NCBI GenBank assembly: GCA_029432775.1
Contig: JAROAZ010000001.1
Span: 434,001-498,000 of the forward strand
Direction: 5' to 3'
Length of the DNA stretch: 64,000 nt
Source: Pontiellaceae bacterium B12227
GTDB taxonomy: Bacteria; Verrucomicrobiota; Kiritimatiellia; Kiritimatiellales; Pontiellaceae
Program-made: the position numbers and the translations under genes
The notes under the pieces: model-generated
Databases searched by the model: none
The model's input: the letters and a program-made list of their open reading frames with translations, nothing else
What the model was told of the DNA's origin: nothing
Shown here: in pieces, positions 1-8,000 of the stretch
How the letters are laid out: each line of letters starts with the position of its first letter
Position numbering within the stretch: the stretch's first letter is position 1

Positions 1-2
1 TC

Positions 3-149
3 ATCGATGGACAGATCGAGTGCCCTGCGCATAACGGACGCTTTGATATCCGCACCGGAAAGGCGACCCTCTCCCCCGCCTGCGATAAGATGCAAATTTT
101 CCCGGTTCGGCTGAAGAGCGGATCGGTTCAGCTGGGTCTTCCCGTTTGA
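3..149 (+). CDS. Rieske [2Fe-2S] ferredoxin, C-terminal end (5' truncated by window edge)
   Basis: The open frame enters from the left edge and stops with TGA at 147-149. The 48 visible residues contain C-P-A-H-N-G-R-F, the second half of the Rieske cluster motif (C-x2-H followed by G-x-F), then a short beta-rich tail, as in small stand-alone Rieske ferredoxins of the bph/nir type. The family carries one [2Fe-2S] cluster bound by two Cys and two His and passes electrons to oxygenases or reductases; the first Cys/His pair lies outside the window. The next gene starts 11 nt downstream, so they are probably co-transcribed. The partner enzyme cannot be seen. Family assignment is good; the role is open. 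Confidence 0.75.
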   Translation: MDGQIECPAHNGRFDIRTGKATLSPACDKMQIFPVRLKSGSVQLGLPV

Positions 150-160
150 AAAAGGAGTTT

Positions 161-970
161 ATGAAAATTAAATTTTTCTCCCCCCTGTGGGGGCATGAAC
201 ATGAAGACTTTGCACGCTACTGCCGACGGCTTGCCGAAGCTGGATTCGATGGAATGGAACTGAACCTTTCGGAAGACCTTGGCGATGCGAAAAAGCAACG
301 AGAAGCGCTGGCGGCAAATGGCCTGGACTATATTGCCCAGCATTCCGGCACACGAATGCCCGATTTTGAAACACACCGAACACACTACCGCACCAGCCTG
401 AAACGCATCGCATCTTTCCAACCCCGACTCATCAATTCCCACACCGGACGCGACTGGTTTACCTTCGAGCAAAACCTGGAGTTAATCGATATCGCAGTGG
501 AAATCAGCCAAGCCTTCGAGGTCCCCGTGGTACATGAAACGCATCGGGGGCGCTTTCCATTTTCCGCAGCGCTAACGCGCCGCTATCTCGAACACCGCCC
601 CGACCTTCGGCTTACAGCCGACTTTTCCCACTGGTGCTGTGTTTCGGAATCGTTCCTTCAGGACCAGAAAAAATCGGTAGATGCAGCGATTGACCGCACC
701 GACCACATCCACGCCCGAATCGGGCACGATCAAGGACCACAAGTCAACGATCCCCGGGCTCCGGAGTGGCAGCAGACCGTCGATCTCTATCTGGGGTGGT
801 GGGATAAAATCATTGCGGTGCATACCGCGAAGGGAACCGCTGAATTAACCATCACCACCGAATTCGGACCACCGCCCTACACCCCTGTGATTCCGCATTC
901 ACAGGAACCGGTTTCCAACCAGTGGGAGCTGAATGTGTACATGATGCATTTGCTCAAGAAGGATTTATAA
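161..970 (+). CDS. Sugar phosphate isomerase/epimerase-like TIM barrel protein
   Basis: A 269-residue cytoplasmic protein of the xylose isomerase-like / AP endonuclease 2 superfamily. Candidate metal ligands follow the family order: Glu126 (in HETHR), Asp154 (in TADFSH), His184 (in HIHAR) and Glu234 (in TTEFGPP). The family interconverts or dehydrates sugars and polyols with a divalent metal. I chose ATG 161 because AAAGGAG ends 3 nt upstream; an in-frame TTG at 146 would overlap the Rieske gene. Position between a Rieske protein and a sugar symporter suggests a step in catabolism of the imported sugar. The exact substrate cannot be read from the sequence. Confidence 0.8.
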   Translation: MKIKFFSPLWGHEHEDFARYCRRLAEAGFDGMELNLSEDLGDAKKQREALAANGLDYIAQHSGTRMPDFETHRTHYRTSLKRIASFQPRLINSHTGRDWFTFEQNLELIDIAVEISQAFEVPVVHETHRGRFPFSAALTRRYLEHRPDLRLTADFSHWCCVSESFLQDQKKSVDAAIDRTDHIHARIGHDQGPQVNDPRAPEWQQTVDLYLGWWDKIIAVHTAKGTAELTITTEFGPPPYTPVIPHSQEPVSNQWELNVYMMHLLKKDL

Positions 971-1082
971 GGAAACGGGTGTCGGAATTTTACCACCGCA
1001 TATTTTGAAAGATATTTTACCCCGATGTAGGCATTATATGAACCCGTTAGAAAAATACTTAAGGTAAGGAGATAACGATCCC

Positions 1083-2819
1083 ATGCTTAACATACTCGAT
1101 TTTTCAATTTTGATCGGCTACGTGCTGATGGTCATCGTGGTCGGTTGCGGTGCAGCCTGGTTTCAGAAACGAAAAGCGGCCCGACTCGGTAAAACACAGG
1201 ATGACGGCGCCTACTTTCTGGCGGCACGTACGCTGGCCTGGCCGATCATCGGTCTGTCGCTCTTTTCCACCAACATTTCCACGGTGCATATCGTGGCCCT
1301 GTGCGAAGAGGGGTTCCGCAGCGGCCTGGCCTTTGCCAACTTTGAACTGGCGGCCGTTTTCACATTGGTGATCCTGGCCGTGTTCTTTGTTCCGTTCTAC
1401 CTGCGCTCCCACATCACCACCCTGCCCGACTTTCTCGAAAAACGATTTAATCGCAACTGCCGAGATTTTCTCGCTTTCATTTCCATCATTTCCGCCATCT
1501 TTATCCATATCGGCGTTTCCCTCTATGCCGGCGCGGTGGTCATCAACGCGATGCTCGGCTTCGGTACCGAAGTCGCGCAGCTCATGCCGACCATGATTGC
1601 AATCGCCGTGGCCACCGGCCTCTACGTGGTGGTCGGCGGACTGCTGGCCGTCACCCTGACCGACGCTATTCAAACCACCACTCTGCTGATCGGGTCCGCC
1701 ATCGTCACCTATTTCGCCTTCACCAAACTCGGCGGATGGGGTGCCCTGCACGACACCGTCGGCCCGCACATGATCTCCGTCCTTCGTCCTTCCGGCGATT
1801 TCAGCGGCATGCCGTGGCACGCGGTGGTGCTTGGTTATCCCGTCATTGGGATCTGGTATTGGTGTACCGACCAGACGATCGTCCAGCGTGTACTCGGTGC
1901 CAAGAACGAAGATCACGGCAAAGCCGGTGCCCTGTTCGCCGGCTTTCTGAAACTGCTACCAATGTTCCTCTTTGTTCTGCCCGGCCTGCTCTGTCTGGCA
2001 CTGGTTAACAACGGCCTCCTGCCCGAACTGGCCGACACCAAAGAGGCATTCGCCCACATGGTGATGAACCTCTTGCCCGCCGGCATGAAGGGGCTGATTG
2101 TCGCCGCCCTGCTGGCCGCGCTCATGGGCACCATCGCCGGCGCGCTCAACTCCATCGCCACCCTTTTCGCATTTGACCTCTATAAACGGTTTAAGCCCGA
2201 TACTTCCGATAAAAAACTGGTGCATATCGGGCGTGCCGCCACCATCGTCGGCGTCATCCTGGCCATCATCTGGTCTCCCATCATTGGACAGTTTGATTCC
2301 ATCTACGGCGCGATTGCCTCGATGATCTGCTACATCTCACCACCGATTACCGCCGTCTTTATGGTCGGCATCTTCTGGAAACGCGCCACCGCCAAGGCAG
2401 GCACCATCACCTTGTGGTCCGGCTTTGCCATGGGCATGATCGTCTTCATTCTCGACCTGCTCAAAGCCCATACCGGATGGAGCATGCTCTTCATGCATTC
2501 CGCCGGTATGCTGTGCGGTATCTGCATTCTGATTATGATCATCGTCTCACTGATGAACAAAGACACCAACACCGAGGAAAACCTCAAACTGGTCTGGGAT
2601 TCACCGATGACTCCTCTGCGCATCAAAGGGGCGCCGGGCCTGTTGAACTATAAATTCCTGTCGATTCTGGCTCTGCTTGCCGCCTCCGCCATCTACTTCA
2701 TCTTCCGTGCACCGTCAGCAGAAAAACTCGAGGCCTGGAAGACCGCCAACCCGGAAAATGCCGCCAAGATTGAAGCGCATATACATCCGGAACTTGAAGT
2801 TCCAACCCCTGGAGAATAG
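1083..2819 (+). CDS. Sodium:solute symporter (SSS/SLC5 family)
   Basis: A 578-residue polytopic inner-membrane protein with roughly 13-14 hydrophobic segments and a short hydrophilic C-terminal tail. The stretch GLSLFSTNIST near residue 55 is the conserved SLC5 core around TM2 that forms part of the sodium/substrate site. Family members import sugars, polyols or organic acids with Na+. TAAGGAG lies 11 nt before the ATG. The 112-nt gap upstream could hold a promoter and contains two similar ATTTTACC boxes (about 996 and 1013). The stop is 2 nt from the next start, so it is in an operon with the mutarotase-like and UroD-like genes. Likely the uptake system for the monosaccharide released by the locus. 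Confidence 0.9.
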   Translation: MLNILDFSILIGYVLMVIVVGCGAAWFQKRKAARLGKTQDDGAYFLAARTLAWPIIGLSLFSTNISTVHIVALCEEGFRSGLAFANFELAAVFTLVILAVFFVPFYLRSHITTLPDFLEKRFNRNCRDFLAFISIISAIFIHIGVSLYAGAVVINAMLGFGTEVAQLMPTMIAIAVATGLYVVVGGLLAVTLTDAIQTTTLLIGSAIVTYFAFTKLGGWGALHDTVGPHMISVLRPSGDFSGMPWHAVVLGYPVIGIWYWCTDQTIVQRVLGAKNEDHGKAGALFAGFLKLLPMFLFVLPGLLCLALVNNGLLPELADTKEAFAHMVMNLLPAGMKGLIVAALLAALMGTIAGALNSIATLFAFDLYKRFKPDTSDKKLVHIGRAATIVGVILAIIWSPIIGQFDSIYGAIASMICYISPPITAVFMVGIFWKRATAKAGTITLWSGFAMGMIVFILDLLKAHTGWSMLFMHSAGMLCGICILIMIIVSLMNKDTNTEENLKLVWDSPMTPLRIKGAPGLLNYKFLSILALLAASAIYFIFRAPSAEKLEAWKTANPENAAKIEAHIHPELEVPTPGE

Positions 2820-2821
2820 TC

Positions 2822-3583
2822 ATGAAAAGAATCCTGTTTTTACTGGCCCTGTCCACACTTTCGGTTTTTGGATTTTCGCCCTATGAAAACTACCTGATGA
2901 GCGGCAAGCCCACCCGCGTCGGCCTGATTGCCTCGGTCAAGGCCGGCAGCGATACCGAACTGGATGCCGCCCTGCAGGCACTCGCAGAAAAGAAAACGAC
3001 CAAAGCCCTGAAGAAACAGAAGATCACCGGACTGGCCACCTACAAACAGACGTTTGCCGGTAAAACCTGGATCATGGTCTACTTCGACTACACGGGCAAA
3101 GAATACCTGCAGGCCGCCGCCACATTTGAAAAGGCCGTCGCTTTCCAAACCTTGGAAAAATGGATCGAGCCGCATCCGCGCGCTGCGCGCTACGGAACCC
3201 AATGGCTCCAGATGGAGTGGATCAACTATATCCGCGCCTCCCAAGAGAAGGGCGCGCCGACCGACCGCTTTGCCATGGTCACGCGAATTAAGCCGAAGAA
3301 AGAACAGGAATACCGCCTGCTCCACCAGACGGTCTGGCCCGGAGTGGTCGACCAGATGGTACGCAGTAATTACCGAAACTTTTCCGTTTTCTTTGTCGAG
3401 ATCGAAGACGAACTCTACGAATTTTTCCACGTCGACTATGTCGGGGACGACATCGAGAAGGATAATGGAATGACCAAACAGGATCCCTTCACCCAGCGAT
3501 GGTGGAAGATTACCGATGCCTGCCAGAATCCTCTGCCCGGTGCCAGCGGTCCGTGGCTGATGATGGACAAAATATCCAAATAA
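2822..3583 (+). CDS. Secreted tandem L-rhamnose mutarotase-like protein (DUF718 fold)
   Basis: A 253-residue protein with an N-terminal signal peptide (MKRILFLLALSTLSVFGF). The C-terminal ~110 residues (from VTRIKPKKEQEYRLLHQ) match the L-rhamnose mutarotase family, a dimeric alpha/beta-barrel that interconverts alpha and beta anomers. Residues ~30-140 look like a second, diverged ferredoxin-like half. Ordinary RhaM is about 105 residues and cytoplasmic, so both the doubled length and the signal peptide are unusual. Two nt after the symporter gene, so almost certainly co-translated with it: it may supply the transported anomer. A perfect TTCCAA-N3-TTGGAA palindrome lies inside (3143-3157) and encodes FQTLE. 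The sugar could also be L-fucose, since DUF718 relatives act on it. Confidence 0.72.
   Translation: MKRILFLLALSTLSVFGFSPYENYLMSGKPTRVGLIASVKAGSDTELDAALQALAEKKTTKALKKQKITGLATYKQTFAGKTWIMVYFDYTGKEYLQAAATFEKAVAFQTLEKWIEPHPRAARYGTQWLQMEWINYIRASQEKGAPTDRFAMVTRIKPKKEQEYRLLHQTVWPGVVDQMVRSNYRNFSVFFVEIEDELYEFFHVDYVGDDIEKDNGMTKQDPFTQRWWKITDACQNPLPGASGPWLMMDKISK
3143..3157. repeat. TTCCAA-N3-TTGGAA palindrome
   Basis: Perfect copy, spacer ACC, inside the mutarotase-like gene; read as F-Q-T-L-E. Confidence 0.9.
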
Positions 3584-3598
3584 CTAGGAAGTAGAATC

Positions 3599-4846
3599 AT
3601 GACTTCAAGAGAACGCGTACTCTCCGCCATCAACCACCAATCCACGAAACAGATACCGGTCGACATGGGATCGAATCCCAGCTCCGGCATTTCGGCCATG
3701 GGCTACACCAAACTCAAAACGGCACTCGGGATCGACTCCGGCCATACCCGCATCTTCGATGTCGTCCAGCAGTTGGCGCAGGTGGAGGATGAAGTCATCG
3801 ATGCCCTGGGCCTCGACATTATTGACATTGGTCGCGTCTTCAATACGTCCGATAACGATTGGTACGACATCACCATGCTCGACGGTTCCACTGCTCAATA
3901 TCCGAAGTGGTTCCGACCTTTGGAACGCGAAGACGGCTCCAACGAAGTGGAAGTGGATGGCATCGTTATTGCCCGCCGCCCGACCGACGGCGCCTTCTAC
4001 GACCAGACCCACTTTCCGTATGAAGGCGACTATCCCTCCGACTACAGCGATCTCCCCGCCGCCATGAACAAGGTGCTGTGGCAAAATCTGGCGCACAGTC
4101 CGTGGGACCATGCGGCCGACGACAACTTCTGGGTTGAGCTGCGCGAACGCACCCTCAAGCTGCGCGAACGCACCGACAAGGCACTGATGATCACCTGCGG
4201 ATGCAACCTCTTTGAATGGGGAACCTTCCTGCGCAAGCTGGACAATTTCCTGATGGATCTGCTGGCCGAACCCGAAGAGGTGGAAGGCCTGCTGGATGCG
4301 CTGATGGAGATACATCTCCAAGGATTGGAAAAGGTGTGCAATGCCGTGGGCGACATCGTCGACATCCTACGCTTCGGCGACGATCTCGGCACCACCGGCG
4401 GACTCTTCATGCCGCCGGATACCTACCGCGAACTTTTCAAGCCGCGCCACACCTTGCTGAATAAGTTTGTCCACGAAAACAGCCAGATGAAAACCTTCCT
4501 GCATTCGTGCGGTTCGATTTACCGCATTATGCCCGATCTCATAGAGGCGGGCTACGACATCATCAACCCCGTCCAGACCAACTGCTTTGAAATGGAACCA
4601 GAAAAGCTGAAGGCAGAATTCGGCAAAGACATCACCTTCTGGGGTGGCGGATGCGATACCGCCTCTATCCTGAACAAGGCCACACCCGACGAAGTCCGCA
4701 AGCACGTCCTTGAACGCTGCGAACTCTTCTCAAAAGACGGCGGGTTCATCTTCAACACCATCCACAACATTCTACCGGAAGTGCCCCCCGAAAACATCGT
4801 CGCCTGCTTCGACGCCGTAAAGGAATTCAACGGAAAATATTATTAA
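3599..4846 (+). CDS. Uroporphyrinogen decarboxylase-like (MtaA/UroD superfamily) protein 1
   Basis: A 415-residue cytoplasmic protein of the UroD/cobamide methyltransferase superfamily. It is not a heme enzyme by context. It has the zinc-binding H-x-C-G element (His302, Cys304) of MtaA/MtbA-like methyltransferases. The C-terminal region where MtaA has its third cysteine ligand instead reads T-I-H-N-I. GGGCD follows at the barrel end. Starts 15 nt after the mutarotase gene with an AGGAAG site. A diverged paralog lies at 13166-14416 in the same locus. Such UroD-like genes recur in sugar clusters of PVC bacteria, but the reaction is, to my knowledge, unproven; a methyl transfer or a decarboxylation on a sugar-derived compound are both possible. 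Confidence 0.78.
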   Translation: MTSRERVLSAINHQSTKQIPVDMGSNPSSGISAMGYTKLKTALGIDSGHTRIFDVVQQLAQVEDEVIDALGLDIIDIGRVFNTSDNDWYDITMLDGSTAQYPKWFRPLEREDGSNEVEVDGIVIARRPTDGAFYDQTHFPYEGDYPSDYSDLPAAMNKVLWQNLAHSPWDHAADDNFWVELRERTLKLRERTDKALMITCGCNLFEWGTFLRKLDNFLMDLLAEPEEVEGLLDALMEIHLQGLEKVCNAVGDIVDILRFGDDLGTTGGLFMPPDTYRELFKPRHTLLNKFVHENSQMKTFLHSCGSIYRIMPDLIEAGYDIINPVQTNCFEMEPEKLKAEFGKDITFWGGGCDTASILNKATPDEVRKHVLERCELFSKDGGFIFNTIHNILPEVPPENIVACFDAVKEFNGKYY

Positions 4847-4879
4847 AACCCATATCAAACACGTTATTGCACTAACGCT

Positions 4880-4933
4880 GCTCGGCACCGATCTTGCAGT
4901 CGCGGTGCTGAGCCAATATATGATCTTTTTATT
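4880..4933 (+). terminator. Rho-independent terminator after the symporter/UroD-like operon
   Basis: An 11-bp stem (GCTCGGCACCG at 4880-4890 with CGGTGCTGAGC at 4903-4913, one G-U pair) is followed 12 nt later by a T run (4926-4930) and more A/T. It lies 33 nt after the UroD-like stop, where an operon end is expected. Confidence 0.7.
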
Positions 4934-5000
4934 TAGACCTGCTTCTTCGAGGAACTGACCTGCCTTTATTTCAGTACTCTATCAATCACCGAAATATGTA

Positions 5001-5009
5001 GTTTTATTT
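5001..5009 (+). promoter_or_regulatory. GTTTTATTT element upstream of the lyase gene
   Basis: The 9-mer GTTTTATTT sits 82 nt before the chosen lyase start, in an A/T-rich stretch. The same word recurs upstream of other genes at 23817, 48302 and 51921. No clear -35/-10 pair could be fixed, so its role as a promoter element is only a suggestion. Confidence 0.3.
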
Positions 5010-5090
5010 GAAAACATTTGCGGGGCGACGTGTCTATTGAAAATCAGTCGTGGTCGATTGCTTTCTATCGAGCACCTAAATTTGGAAAAA

Positions 5091-8000
5091 ATGTGGCCGG
5101 TATTACAAATGATTAAATTAAGTACGCTTTTTATATTTTCGACCGCGCTGTTACTTCCGCAGTTATCTGAATCAGCGGAAACCACTGCGGCCTATATTCC
5201 GTTTTCAACCGCTCCGTCCGCGCAGACGGTTGCCGATACGATGCCGCCGATGGGCACCGACTATTCAAACAAACTCGAGCGCATGACCTTTTTTATGAAC
5301 GGAAACTTCACCTATCCGCTTCGTGATATTCATGACTATGCAACCGGCAACCGCTCCCGCGCCTTCCAGCTTTCACATCCGTTGCGCATCCATAGTCACA
5401 GCACGTACGATGTCAGCTGGGCCGACAGCAATGTGGTCAACAAATACACAAAAGAAGAGGTGGCCTCCTGGGCACCCCTTCATACGCCCGGCATCAAGAC
5501 ACCCAATCCACGCACAAAACTGGTCAACTGGACGTGGGACCCAGACGATCCGAACGTCATTCGCGATGTCACCAGCGGAGAGGCCTTCCCCAACGCGACC
5601 TATCCCGAAAACCAAACCGGCTATGGCGTCTCCGCCCAGGGAGAAGTGACATCCGTGACGTATTGGGAAGATCCGGCCTACGCCGCAAGCCCCTACACCG
5701 TCTACTGCACCGACGACACGAGCAAGCCCGACCAGAATATTTTTAACGGGCGTTATTATTTCACCGGTATGCGCGACTACCTGCGCAGTGAGTGGCTGAT
5801 GACCGCCATGGGTCCCCTTTCCCGCGCCTACCTGGAAAGCGGGAACGAGATCTATGCCGAATATGTGCGCGACATTCTCGTCGCCTATGCCGCCAACTAC
5901 AATTCCATGTTCGGGGTGCGGGAGCACATCAGCTCCAAGGGACGGATGGGCAGCTATGTCTTCGATCCGATGCTCAACCATATTGGCTCCCCGATGAAGC
6001 TGTTGCAACGCTTCCATCGAGATACCGGCTACCACGTCGGCATCGACCGCCTCAATGAACTGATGGACATCTATGATCGGGTTTACAGCGCAGACGCCTT
6101 CAACGAAACCGTTCCCGGCGAAGGGATCAGTGCCCGCGACTTTATCGAACAGAATTTCATAGAACCGATGTTTGACCTCTCGTGGGATACCCGCCCCGAT
6201 AAAGAAGGAGTCGTCGGCAATATTGCAGACTATGCGTTCGACACCTGTCACGCCGCTCTCGTGATGGGAAAGCCGGACTGGGCGCGCATGTGCAATGATT
6301 TTGTTGAAATCAACCTCACCCAAAGCATTGCCAGCTGGGATATGATTACGCTCGAATCACCCGGCTACCACATCAACTGGGCCGGCAATGTATCAAGAGC
6401 TGCCCACCTGATGAACTATTACGAGGATCCGCCAGGCTACACCGATGCCGACGGAGTGCACCTTAAAGGCAAGGACTACCGGCTGACTGAAAACTTCAAA
6501 CGCATGTTTACCAGCCCCGATGTGTTTCGCTATCCGGATGGACGAAACATCGCCGTGCACGATGCCGCCAACCGCGAACCTACAACCGTTAAGAATATCG
6601 GATGGCCGGACTACAGCGCCGGGGTCATCGAAAAGAGTCGCAACCGCATCGCGCCCGGCTTCGGACACACCTCGTTAGGCGACGGCGAAAATGACCGACA
6701 GATCCAGGCTCACCTGCATTGGTCCGGTGGCGGAAGTCACACGCACAACGATAATCTGACCATCGGCCTCTTCGCTTTCGGCCGCGAACTTTACGGCGAT
6801 CCGGGGTACAGCTGGGCGGACTATGCACGAGCTCCTTATGGCCACAATACGGTATTCATCAATGGCACGAGCCCGTACGTCGACGAGGGCCGCATCGGCA
6901 ACAATCTTTTCCATGCGCCCACCCTGCCCGGACTCGCCGTTAGCCGTATTGAACACACCCAGGACTACCGCTTTTCAGTTTCATCCGTCGACCGCTATCG
7001 CCGCACGCAAGCGCTCAACACCACGGACCTCGACCACCCCTATGTGATTGACCTGTTTGAAGTATTCGGAGGGAACAAACACGAATTTTTCCTGCAGGGC
7101 TCCATGCGCGACCGCATGCAGGCCGCCAGCAATCTTTCCGCCGGCGAAAAGCAGTCCTACACCACTGGCACCAGCTACTACAGCCTGCTGAGCAATATGG
7201 AGGTCGGCGATGTCCGCTCCAACACCACCGTCACCATGACCTACACCGACGATGCGCAACAGGGCGTCAAGATTCACGTAGCCCACGACGCCTCCGACAA
7301 CATGGAGCTGATCCTCGGTGACGGCCCGGTCTATTACGACACCTCCACACCCTCGTCCGGCGAATCCGGCATTTCGACCCCCAAGATGATCCTGCGGCGC
7401 GACGGCTCCAATCTGAAAACCGTTTTTGCCCTCGTCCATGAGCCCTTTACCGGCGGAGCAACAAGCATTCAATCCGTGGATAAAACCATCGTCGAAAGCA
7501 ACGGCGTACCCGTCGAGCTGGCCCTAACGATCACCTTCACCGACGGCCGCATCGACCACCACCTCTTCTCGCTCGACGGAACGGACGAAGTGAACATCGA
7601 GGATCAGCGCAGCATGTCGACCGGTCCGCTCAGCGCCAACGCCTCCTATGCTGCAGCCATTACCGATGGCGCTGATTGCGATCTCTACCTCGTCGGCGGA
7701 ACCTCCGCCAACTGCGGCACAAAAAGCCTCTCCGTCCCTGAAGCCGTCGTTACCGGTAGCCTGCTCGATACGCACCGCGCCATTCTCGGCGCCGAAGAAG
7801 ATGGATATATAAGCGATATCAACCTGCCGCTCGGCGAGCGACTCGATCGCGAAATGATCTACATCGACTTCCTCAACCCCGACGGCTCGGTCGATTTTGT
7901 CGACTCATTCGAAATCAAGCGCGTCGATGCGCACTCCAACGGCGTCTTCATCGCCATTCATCAGGATGCCGTAGTCGATTATGATCCGGCGGATGGACTC

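Noticed and set aside
1104-1916. 270-residue minus-strand frame opposite the symporter
   Set aside because: His/Asp/Gly-rich shadow of membrane-protein codons.
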